Source of the DNA: Membranipora membranacea
Lineage: Eukaryota > Bryozoa > Gymnolaemata > Cheilostomatida > Membraniporidae
Assembly (NCBI GenBank): GCA_914767715.1
Contig: OU612068.1
Span: forward strand, 9,608,001 to 9,672,000
Direction of reading: 5' to 3'
Length of the DNA stretch: 64,000 nucleotides
The notes below the pieces were generated by a model. The model was not told where the DNA came from, made no database searches, and saw nothing but the letters and a program-made list of their open reading frames with translations. The position numbers and the translations under genes are program-made. Positions 1-10,100 of the stretch are shown here, one piece after another. How positions within the stretch are numbered: the stretch's first letter is position 1; each line of letters begins with the position of its first letter.

Positions 1-89
1 GTTCTACATGGCTGAATACCCTATGAAACTACAGTAAGCTACAAACATCTAACCTCTTTGTACCAGATATAACATTAATATTCACTCAC

Positions 90-3000
90 GGTGGTAATTT
101 GTTCACTATGACAATGTTGAAGATCTGTACTTTACTCTTCAGCTCTGACATTCTCTTATTCAGCCTGTCTCTTAGATACGTAGGTACATCAGTAACATCA
201 GCATTGTATGTGATATTAGTGGGCCAAGTCACAGATAGAGTCTGGTTTGTACAGCTCAACTTAGCTTTCTCTACAGTATATGGCTGTCTACAATCTGAAA
301 AGAGGGCATTTACTGAATGACAATCGTAGGTGGGTAATTTCAAATCAAAAATATTTGGTCTTGGTTATCGGCTAACTTTCAGCTCAGTTATTACTCAGCC
401 ATCACAGTTATTGCTCATTGTAATTGTGCTTCAAAGCATGTGCCTCATATATACCTGTCTGTTAACATATAAGCGCGCGTACATTGATATGTACCGTAAT
501 CCCTCACCTATAAGTCACCGGACTTATAAGTGAATCACCCCCCTCAGAAAAAATAAAAATGCTCCAGCTATAAGACACCCCACAGCTATAAGACACCCCA
601 CCGCTATAAGACACTCACTACACTACACTCGCTACAAATGAACTAAGTAGTTTTGGGAAAAAAACTGCCCTCAGTGGGTTTCGAACTCACAACTCCATGT
701 TTACAAGCCGAACGCTCTACCACTGAGCTATTCATCTTCAGTGATTATAAGAGGTTTTGGTCCCAACTAAATATAATAATGCTTCAAATGATAGTCGCGT
801 CTATATACTACTCTCTTATAGCCGCCTTCACTTATACGTTGCGCGATCTATAGATGAGGGATTACGGTAGATGTATATAATTTCTCTGTTTTTTCTGATC
901 AGGACCAGCGGCCATGGAAACTCACCAGGCTTGCATATTCCTTCCATTTGCGAAAAGTGACTATTGACAACACCTTTCAGTGTCTTGGAGATGATCGGAT
1001 TGTTAAGTAGATCACATCTGACTCCATAATGTGCTCTAAATGCTAGTCTTCTTAGCAGAATGTAATCTAAAAAACCAACAGTCGCCAGTCAAAAATCTAA
1101 GTCAATGTCTAAATACAGATTGCTATCGTTCAATAACCCTAGGGTATCTTTGGGTCTTCTTAAAGTAAGCTGAACAGCCTCTATACTAGTTGCAGGATAT
1201 GTTGATTGGCCACGTTTAACTATGAGAGGCCGGCAACTGGAAAGTAGGCATGTGGCAAATAACAGCATGTAAAGGCTTTTACTATTCAATATATTTCACT
1301 GCGCAGTATATAAAGCAGTTCCATACATACACAACACTTGTAGTCATTAGGGTCCTCATACAAACTATATCTTCATACTTTACAACAGAAAACCTGGCTT
1401 TGTAATACCTCTTATCCTGATTGTGATGTTACAAATTCTCTCATCCTGAAACACCTGATATCTGTAAGTACCAACATGAAGGCTAAGCCTGTGTTTCACA
1501 GAACCAGACATGAGATCCAGATTAGCTTCTCCTGTTAGCGGTGAGATAACTCCTATTATGTTTTCTGGACATTTTACTTCCGGAGTAAATGCTAAAAGTT
1601 TAAAATGGTCATCAATCTGATAAAAGCTAATGCCATTTTATTATTTTCTGTCTACTTAATATGGTATATGGATATTTGTGGGAATGATGACAGTATAACA
1701 CTATCACAACAAGGCTTAATTATAGGTGAGAAGAGATAAAGCTGAGGTAGATCAACTTCAAACTCGACAAATTCTTAGGCCCCTAAGAGCCAGCCTCAGA
1801 AGTGCTCAAGCTTTTACAAAAGTCTTTAAAGTTTCAATAACTTCTAAAATAATCATGACCCAAAGACTGTTGAATAGTTTTGAAAAATGCAGAGTCGGTT
1901 TGCTTTCCAGAACTGTCAAATGTTTAACAATTAAAGCTGCACTAAGCAAAACAGACTTTGACATACATACTGTGTACTGTTTGTGTTACCTTTCACAGAG
2001 ATTCTCACAGTACAGGAGTTATTCTCAGCCTCATAAATATAGTCTCCTGCAGTGAGAGTCATAAACCGGCCATGTTCTATTTCTACCCTTGTCCGCTCTT
2101 CACCATTGTCCAGTTGACTTGTCACGTTTGCTGTGATACATGCTGGTTTCGTTGGTGTGGAAGTGGTGGGTGTGGTGGTGGGGGTAGTGGTGGGTGTGGT
2201 GGTGGGGGTAGTGGTGGGGGTGGTAGTGGGGGTAGTGGTGGAGGTAGTGGGGGTGGTAGTGGGGGTGGTGGTTGGGGTTGGGGTTGGAGTAGAAGTGGGG
2301 TTAGTGGTTAGAGGAGGAGTATAATCTAATTGAAAAAAAAACAGGTATTATTAGAAGTATTCGTGCAGTCTGTTTGAATATACGTCTTTACTCACCTAAA
2401 CACATCTTTTTAAGCTAGGACACCATTAGGCACCTGCAGTAGCAAAAGGCATTACCCAGCATCCCAATCTGGGGGTGATTTCATTTTCAATATCAGTGCA
2501 GTTGATATGGTGGGTAGTGGGATGTGCATATAGGCTACGGCTCTAACAACTTATTTTAAACAACAATCTTTGACTTTTCGTTGCATTCCCATTCACTGAT
2601 ATATATTCATGGATTAGGGAAACATATCTGACACTGAACAAGCATATGGAAACTTATGTATTATTTTTCATCCTTGATTGGCCCAAAAGTTCGGTAATGC
2701 TACAGCCAACCCCTTGTAAACATTTGTCAAATAGCTTGCTTGAGTTTTTAAAGGTTATTACTGAGATGTCAGTCAATGCATAGCGTTAAGCACCTAATTA
2801 TAGCTAGATCCAACTACTGACACAAAAATATATACATGTAATTTCTACACAAATAGCCATACTGTGTATTATACTAATAATCCATGAATTCATTCAATGT
2901 CCCCAGTTACCATGTGGTTGACATTTGGAAAGATGACTGATTCCCTTGCAACTTGCTTACCAGATACACAGATGAACGGTAGTTTCCTGGAGCAGTCAGT

Positions 3001-5056
3001 GCCTGTGATTCTGTACCCAGATATGACCCCACAAAATTTTATTTTCAACATCTGACGAACAAAACGACCATCATATCCTTTCAGAGTTTCTGCAAAATAT
3101 TATAACTAAAATTAAACACTTGCAGGAAAATTATCGATGTACCCAGTAAAACTCGAAGATCATTTAGTATAATAACATGTCAAATTTAGAGTGGATTACC
3201 ATATAAGGCAAGTAAATATGCTGTTTGTTCTATTCGCTGAGATACTTGAGGCTCACCTATAGGAGGGTCCCACTTGGGAGCCAGTGTGTGATTCACCACT
3301 GCTCCAATCCAGTAGTTTCCTGAGTACTTCTTGTCTTGAGTGACTGTAGAATTGATAAACTTTAAGATTTCCTCATTTTTTTCAAATGTATTCAGTACAG
3401 CCAGTCTTCCTTGGTGTCCCTTACATTTTGTTTCTGCATCATAATAGCTCATACCCTCGTTCCAGCAGTGATTACTGGATTTACAGTCAGCATCTCTATC
3501 GCTGTGTCCAGTCTTACAGAAAAACCTAAAGCATGAACCTCCAATCTTTATAGAAGGGTTGCCATGTGTACGACAATTATCATCGGGCACTGCGAGATAG
3601 AAAGAAAGGTAGAAAAATGTACGATCAATGGATTGAAAGGTGGAGGCATGTTGTAAATCTTTTGTTTTTAAAATATGCAGCGCCTTCATGCAGCGATCAC
3701 GATCAGAGATCAGTGTGTTACGGAATAAAAGAAGTTGATCAGTGGAAAAATGATCTACCCGTTTCCTAAAAACCCAGTGATTGAGAAGAAAGCCAATCAC
3801 TGCATATTCTCATGAGTCTTGTTTCTTTAAAAGTGAATAAAAATATAAATTAAAATGAGATACAGTAAAATGCTAAAATGAAGAAAAACTTTGAATCATG
3901 ATATTGCATCTACCTTCACACAAAGCTTTATTAGTCTGTTGATATTCTGAGTGACTTTCAGCCCTGCCATCGCTCCACAGAAATCCGAGTTCCTGCACTA
4001 ACATTATCTTATCTTCATTAGAGGCCATAGCATTCGGTTCACCAGGAGCCCATCGGAAATCTGTAACCTCACTGCCATCTTAGTGATTAAAAAGTACAGT
4101 TTCCTCTAAATCACAATTGCCAGATGCATCATCCTTATAGAATTAGTTATTTGAGAGTATCCAGTTAATGTATGAAATCAGCCCTCTGCGAATTTCAGGT
4201 CAAGTGAACTTTTGAATTTTTTGACTTCGCAGTAATTTTGTTATCAATCAATCAGATAAACAATACACATTGCATATAAAACAGACTAGAAACAACGACG
4301 GTAAGCGCAAACATGACAGCTGCTCAGACGGCCCCAATGCGAGTGGCATTACATTATCAAACCACTCACAGAGTCAGGTCTCTGTGACAGGGACCCTGTC
4401 ACAGAGACCTGACTCTGTGAGTGATAATGTAATGCCACTAACTTTCATCGGAGCCGTTTGAGCACGTAAACTAGACAGCCGCCTTTTATCGATCTTCAGT
4501 AGTGTTTCAACTCACCTTTGCAATATTTGATATAAGTTACACTTACCGTCCCACAGCCAGAGTTTTGTACTGTGTGCGGATATCCATATACTACCATTTT
4601 TTGGTAAACCTTCTTGTCTCATGAGATCTCTGGTAGAGTTTATAAGCTCAGGGTTGATGGTGATGTTAACTAACTCTGATCCTGATTCTTCACAAGAGCT
4701 CTTAGCTCCACTCCAGTCTAGTTTACTTCGATTGAATCTGAGACAGTAGGCATCGTCTGAAAGGAGACCATCCTGGCAAAGCGGGTCAAGCCCTGAAATC
4801 ATACAATCGATGCCTGATTAGAGGAACAAATAAATGTGTCTAACAACAGCCCAAATTAGCATACATGTGCTACATTTGGTTTTATCCCTTCATAAAACAG
4901 TAAATTGAGGGCAAAGCATAGATGGCACAGCTATCTCAAAATGTGTGAGATGATAAGAAAGATACATCTCATAAACTGAGAACTGAACTTACCGAAGCTG
5001 TGGTGAAAACAAGAAAGAAGAACGAGAACAAAAGAGATCAGCTGTGTGGAAGTCAT
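90..5056 (-). CDS. Gene A: secreted double C-type lectin / mucin linker / HYR-like protein, 3' exon off window
   Basis: Nine exons are seen: 5056-4993, 4792-4547, 4078-3914, 3589-3257, 3089-2961, 2325-1990, 1591-1409, 1066-926 and 294-90. All have GT-AG borders and nearly all are phase 1-1. Exon 1 encodes a signal peptide (starts MTSTQLISFVLVLLSCFHHS). Exons 2-3 make CTLD1, with the EPN triplet of mannose-type C-type lectins (APGEPN) and LWSDG at the WND position. Exons 4-5 make CTLD2, ending KLPFICVS and lacking EPN/QPD. Exon 6 encodes a Thr/Pro mucin-like linker and a half domain with the HYR-like end YEAENNSCTVRISV. Exon 7 has VKCPENI and ERICNITIRI, also HYR-like. Exons 8-9 are unrecognised. 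The terminal exon 10 seen in the paralogues would lie before base 1. Likely role, from the family, is extracellular glycan or microbe recognition; the ligand is unknown. The frame is open throughout. Start chosen because it gives the signal peptide and is conserved in all copies. Confidence 0.8.
494..867. mobile_element. MITE-like TIR element carrying a tRNA-like head, in intron 8 of gene A
   Basis: The element begins CCGTAATCCCTCACCTATA and ends with the reverse complement of CCGTAATCCCTCATCTATA, so it has near-perfect inverted ends of about 19 bp. It is flanked by TA (492-493 and 868-869). The same intron in the other copies (near 6700, 14013 and 19914) reads gatatgtagatg with one TA, which is a clean empty site. 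Inside are three tandem ctataagacac units (about 576-617) and a minus-strand tRNA-like segment. The TA duplication suggests a Tc1/mariner-like or similar DNA transposon; no transposase is encoded. Confidence 0.85.
664..736 (-). other. tRNA-Thr-like segment inside the MITE
   Basis: On the minus strand there is a clear pol III A box (TAGCTCAGTGG), a loop CTTGTAA that would place a TGT anticodon, and a B-box-like GAGTTCGAAACC. The acceptor stem does not pair and the anticodon stem is weak. I therefore read it as a tRNA-derived SINE head or pseudo-tRNA, not a working tRNA gene. An identical copy lies at 7976-8048. Confidence 0.6.
1089..1289 (-). other. Open reading frame within intron 7, kept in all four lectin genes
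   Basis: A minus-strand frame is open for up to 66 codons inside intron 7. The first ATG gives about 59 residues with a hydrophobic start (MLLFATCLLSS), a KR dibasic site and an acidic end. The frame is also open in genes C (8401-8601), D (14233-14433) and E (20134-20334). A TATATA stretch lies just upstream. No splice sites join it in frame to exons 7 or 8. The differences I noticed between copies change amino acids, so selection for a protein is not evident. It could be chance. Confidence 0.2.
2153..2313 (-). repeat. Thr/Pro-coding minisatellite in exon 6 of gene A
   Basis: A GT/GGG-rich imperfect tandem repeat (units such as ggtagtggg) that reads on the minus strand as ACT/ACC/CCC codons, giving a Thr/Pro-rich linker of roughly 50 residues between CTLD2 and the HYR-like domain. 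This is a typical site for dense O-glycosylation. Its length differs between the paralogues. Confidence 0.85.
4321..4463. mobile_element. Fold-back element in intron 2 of gene A
   Basis: A nested inverted repeat. The outer arms are tgctcagacggc and gccgtttgagca, the next arms are tggcattacattatca and its complement, and the core 4363-4423 is a perfect 61-bp palindrome around gacagggaccctgtc. The end sequence is related to the TAGTCTAAGTGCTCAGAC elements at 17711, 25382 and 36298. An identical copy lies at 11634-11776 in gene C. It has no coding capacity. Confidence 0.75.
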
Positions 5057-5158
5057 GTCACCGATCCGAATATTACTGACGGGTAAAAATTATCATAAAC
5101 AGATCCGCAAGTGCACAAGAGCTAAAGTGAATAATTAACCACAGGCTCCTTCAATGTT

Positions 5159-5232
5159 TCTTATCTATTTAATGCGGCAGAAATTGTTAAAAGAGACAGG
5201 GCCTGCTTTATCAGCAGGTGATCTCGATAACA
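5159..5232 (-). promoter_or_regulatory. Conserved upstream block with GATA-type motifs, gene A
   Basis: About 105-175 bp upstream of the gene A ATG lie several TTATC/GATAA motifs (cttatct, gctttatcagc, tcgataac). The block cctgctttatcagcaggtga is kept in order and spacing in genes C (12472-12545), D (18607-18680) and E (24855-24928), even where the flanks of E have diverged. It is probably a proximal promoter or enhancer bound by a GATA factor; the factor is inferred from the motif only. Confidence 0.5.
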
Positions 5233-5994
5233 AGATCGAACTCTGACATTGGCCATAAACGAGCCTGCCGCTGGGGAATATTAAAGTTCAACTACCTAAT
5301 ACTGAGTTTGCGGAAAAACTGAGCGGAAAATATCATGAATAAACTTCGACACCTTGCCGAACCTTATAAATATATTTTTTGGACATTGATTGCATTGAGC
5401 TCATCAAAATTGTGTTTCAAACTACATTCTGTATGCTACCTTTGTTTGGAACCATGAATCAAATCAAAACAATAAGGATATAAAAAACATGTTGGGTCAC
5501 ATCTTCTTTCAATGACGTCTAAGAAAATACAAGGATCTAATAAATTTAATTGCTGTTGATGTCTTTTTTTTTCTCTTTCTTGTTTAGGCATTAAGTTGCT
5601 AGTATATCACCTTGCAACCATGTAGTTGGGTGTTGTGTGTGGTCTAACATCAGCAATGTAATCAGCATACATTTATTTATCGATAGCTTTAACACCTCAA
5701 AGTCAGCTTATTTATCAGAGTTTTTATTTATATACTCTTTGTTGATCAGTATCAAAGATATTGAAAAACTAGTAAAAGGGAGTAATGTATTGAAGCTTTC
5801 CACATTTTAACTTGCTACAATACAGCAGATACAACACTGTGTATGAGCAAATAGATATTCTATATGCGAAATAAATATTAGATAAAATCATTCAGCAATA
5901 ACTCATTTGCGCTAAAGATGATATAAAACACATTTTAATATTGGTCTGGTGAAAAATTATACACCAAATAGCACAAATACTGCGTCTGTGTCAG
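5233..5994. other. Intergenic, gene A upstream region
   Basis: AT-rich DNA between the 5' flank of gene A and the orphan exon 10. It is the same as 12546-13307. I see no ORF, RNA gene or clear element here. Confidence 0.6.
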
Positions 5995-6500
5995 CTACAC
6001 ACATAAATCTGTGCCCTCTTCATATGTCTTCCCATTGAGGCACTCATCTGTCAGAATTATCTGCACTCTGTCAGGTTGTACCACACTGCAACAATAATTT
6101 TGACAATGATGGCCTAAAAAGTCACTCAACTCTACGCAGACTGTTTTAGCGTAGAAAGAAAATTGGTGATCGTCTTCTCTCTTGTTGTGAGGAGATAACT
6201 TGTTGTTCTATATCGCTATAAATACCCTATGAAACTACAGTAAGCTACAAACATCTAACCTCTTTGTACCAGATATAACATTGATATTCACTCACGGTGG
6301 TAATTTGTTTACTATGACAATGTTGAAGATCTGTACTCTACTCTTCAGCTCAGACATTCTCTTATTCAGCCTGTCTCTTAGATACGTAGGTACATCAGTA
6401 ACATCAGCATTGTATGTGATATTAGTGGGCCAAGTCACAGATAGAGTCTGGTTTGTACAACTCAACTGAGCTTTCTCTACAGTATATGGCTGTCCACAAT
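5995..6500 (-). pseudogene. Orphan exons 9 and 10 of a lectin-array gene
   Basis: Exon 9 (6500-6296) starts with DCGQPYTVEKAQLSC. Exon 10 (6085-5995) ends with ECLNGKTYEEGTDLCV and a TAG stop. Both keep open frames and splice signals, but no exons 1-8 precede them. The sequence to the right (6734 on) is the 3' flank of gene C. They are a by-product of the 7.3 kb duplication, copied from gene D exons 9-10 (13813-13609, 13398-13308). Because they lie just 3' of gene C on the same strand and exon 9 accepts the phase-1 junction, they could serve as alternative terminal exons of gene C. Confidence 0.8.
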
Positions 6501-7102
6501 CTGAAAAGAGGGCATTTACTGAATGACAATCGTAGGTGGGTAATTTCAAATCAAAAATATTTGGTCTTTTGTTTATCAGCTAACTTTCAGATCAGTTATT
6601 ACTCAGCCATCACAATTATTGCTCATTATAATTGTGCTTCAAAGCATTGCCTCATATATACCTGTCTGTTAACATATAAGCGTGTGTACATTGATATGTA
6701 GATGTATATAATTTCTCTGTTTTTTCTGATCAGGAACCCTTTGCCAGTGTTAAATGTAGTTGGCTCTAGCATCAGCAATGTTAGCAACATACTTTTTTTT
6801 CATCCAATGCTTCCTTAAAGTCAACTTATATATCAGAGCTTTAATTCGTCAAGTCTTTGTTGATCAGTATCAAAAATATTGAAAAACTAGGCGAAGGGAG
6901 TTTTTTATTAATCAGCTTTCCACATTTTACCTTGCCACACCACAGCAGATGTCACTGAATATGAGCAAATAAATATTTTATATGCAAAAATAAATGCTGG
7001 ATAAAATCATATAAATCAAGATGATATATATATCTAAAACATTTTAATGTTGGTCAGGTAATAATTGTACACTCAACTAGCACAACACTGCATATGTGTA
7101 AG

Positions 7103-10100
7103 CTACACACATAAATCTGTTCCCTCTTCATATGTCTTCCCATTGAGGCATTCATCTGTCAGAATTATATGCACTCTGTCAGGTTGTACCACACTGCAAC
7201 AATAATTTTGACAATAATGGCCTAGAAAGTCGCTCAACTCTACGCAGACTGTTTTAGCGTAGAAAGAAAATTGGTGATCGTCTTCTCTCTTGTTGTGAGG
7301 AGATAACTTGTTGTTCTACATGGCTGAATACCCTATGAAACTACAGTAAGCTACAAACATCTAACCTCTTTGTACCAGATATAACATTAATATTCACTCA
7401 CGGTGGTAATTTGTTCACTATGACAATGTTGAAGATCTGTACTTTACTCTTCAGCTCTGACATTCTCTTATTCAGCCTGTCTCTTAGATACGTAGGTACA
7501 TCAGTAACATCAGCATTGTATGTGATATTAGTGGGCCAAGTCACAGATAGAGTCTGGTTTGTACAGCTCAACTTAGCTTTCTCTACAGTATATGGCTGTC
7601 TACAATCTGAAAAGAGGGCATTTACTGAATGACAATCGTAGGTGGGTAATTTCAAATCAAAAATATTTGGTCTTGGTTATCGGCTAACTTTCAGCTCAGT
7701 TATTACTCAGCCATCACAGTTATTGCTCATTGTAATTGTGCTTCAAAGCATGTGCCTCATATATACCTGTCTGTTAACATATAAGCGCGCGTACATTGAT
7801 ATGTACCGTAATCCCTCACCTATAAGTCACCGGACTTATAAGTGAATCACCCCCCTCAGAAAAAATAAAAATGCTCCAGCTATAAGACACCCCACAGCTA
7901 TAAGACACCCCACCGCTATAAGACACTCACTACACTACACTCGCTACAAATGAACTAAGTAGTTTTGGGAAAAAAACTGCCCTCAGTGGGTTTCGAACTC
8001 ACAACTCCATGTTTACAAGCCGAACGCTCTACCACTGAGCTATTCATCTTCAGTGATTATAAGAGGTTTTGGTCCCAACTAAATATAATAATGCTTCAAA
8101 TGATAGTCGCGTCTATATACTACTCTCTTATAGCCGCCTTCACTTATACGTTGCGCGATCTATAGATGAGGGATTACGGTAGATGTATATAATTTCTCTG
8201 TTTTTTCTGATCAGGACCAGCGGCCATGGAAACTCACCAGGCTTGCATATTCCTTCCATTTGCGAAAAGTGACTATTGACAACACCTTTCAGTGTCTTGG
8301 AGATGATCGGATTGTTAAGTAGATCACATCTGACTCCATAATGTGCTCTAAATGCTAGTCTTCTTAGCAGAATGTAATCTAAAAAACCAACAGTCGCCAG
8401 TCAAAAATCTAAGTCAATGTCTAAATACAGATTGCTATCGTTCAATAACCCTAGGGTATCTTTGGGTCTTCTTAAAGTAAGCTGAACAGCCTCTATACTA
8501 GTTGCAGGATATGTTGATTGGCCACGTTTAACTATGAGAGGCCGGCAACTGGAAAGTAGGCATGTGGCAAATAACAGCATGTAAAGGCTTTTACTATTCA
8601 ATATATTTCACTGCGCAGTATATAAAGCAGTTCCATACATACACAACACTTGTAGTCATTAGGGTCCTCATACAAACTATATCTTCATACTTTACAACAG
8701 AAAACCTGGCTTTGTAATACCTCTTATCCTGATTGTGATGTTACAAATTCTCTCATCCTGAAACACCTGATATCTGTAAGTACCAACATGAAGGCTAAGC
8801 CTGTGTTTCACAGAACCAGACATGAGATCCAGATTAGCTTCTCCTGTTAGCGGTGAGATAACTCCTATTATGTTTTCTGGACATTTTACTTCCGGAGTAA
8901 ATGCTAAAAGTTTAAAATGGTCATCAATCTGATAAAAGCTAATGCCATTTTATTATTTTCTGTCTACTTAATATGGTATATGGATATTTGTGGGAATGAT
9001 GACAGTATAACACTATCACAACAAGGCTTAATTATAGGTGAGAAGAGATAAAGCTGAGGTAGATCAACTTCAAACTCGACAAATTCTTAGGCCCCTAAGA
9101 GCCAGCCTCAGAAGTGCTCAAGCTTTTACAAAAGTCTTTAAAGTTTCAATAACTTCTAAAATAATCATGACCCAAAGACTGTTGAATAGTTTTGAAAAAT
9201 GCAGAGTCGGTTTGCTTTCCAGAACTGTCAAATGTTTAACAATTAAAGCTGCACTAAGCAAAACAGACTTTGACATACATACTGTGTACTGTTTGTGTTA
9301 CCTTTCACAGAGATTCTCACAGTACAGGAGTTATTCTCAGCCTCATAAATATAGTCTCCTGCAGTGAGAGTCATAAACCGGCCATGTTCTATTTCTACCC
9401 TTGTCCGCTCTTCACCATTGTCCAGTTGACTTGTCACGTTTGCTGTGATACATGCTGGTTTCGTTGGTGTGGAAGTGGTGGGTGTGGTGGTGGGGGTAGT
9501 GGTGGGTGTGGTGGTGGGGGTAGTGGTGGGGGTGGTAGTGGGGGTAGTGGTGGAGGTAGTGGGGGGTGGTTGTGGGGGTGGTGGTTGGGGTTGGGGTTGG
9601 AGTAGAAGTGGGGTTAGTGGTTAGAGGAGGAGTATAATCTAATTGAAAAAAAAACAGGTATTATTAGAAGTATTCGTGCAGTCTGTTTGAATATACGTCT
9701 TTACTCACCTAAACACATCTTTTTAAGCTAGGACACCATTAGGCACCTGCAGTAGCAAAAGGCATTACCCAGCATCCCAATCTGGGGGTGATTTCATTTT
9801 CAATATCAGTGCAGTTGATATGGTGGGTAGTGGGATGTGCATATAGGCTACGGCTCTAACAACTTATTTTAAACAACAATCTTTGACTTTTCGTTGCATT
9901 CCCATTCACTGATATATATTCATGGATTAGGGAAACATATCTGACACTGAACAAGCATATGGAAACTTATGTATTATTTTTCATCCTTGATTGGCCCAAA
10001 AGTTCGGTAATGCTACAGCCAACCCCTTGTAAACATTTGTCAAATAGCTTGCTTGAGTTTTTAAAGGTTATTACTGAGATGTCAGTCAATGCATAGCGTT

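Larger units (their letters stand above)
1..6733. repeat. Copy 1 of 7.3 kb tandem segmental duplication
   Basis: Bases 1-6733 match 7313-14046 almost base for base (offset 7312 before the exon 6 linker, 7313 after it). The only differences I found lie in the G-rich linker near 2245-2265 versus 9557-9577. At 6733/6734 the match ends: the copy stops after gatcagga in intron 8 of a D-like gene and runs straight into the sequence that lies 3' of exon 10 in the array (compare 18841). The unit includes gene A plus exons 9-10 of the next gene. Confidence 0.95.

Noticed and set aside
664-736. Working tRNA-Thr gene
   Set aside because: A and B boxes are present but the acceptor stem does not pair and the anticodon stem is weak. 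It is inside a mobile element.
1726-2055. 109-codon plus-strand ORF, also open in genes C and E
   Set aside because: It overlaps exon 6 and intron 6 of the lectin gene in antisense, is truncated in gene D, and its composition shows no domain. Taken as a shadow frame.
2133-2324. Gly/Val-rich plus-strand ORFs over the GT-rich repeat
   Set aside because: They are the complement of the Thr/Pro-coding minisatellite in exon 6 on the minus strand, which is supported by splice sites and flanking domains.
7160-7275. Longer version of exon 10 starting at the ctaaaacag acceptor, adding Cys-rich residues
   Set aside because: Its phase does not fit the phase-2 donor of exon 9. The acceptor ttgttgcag before TGTGG (7193) restores the frame and works in all copies.
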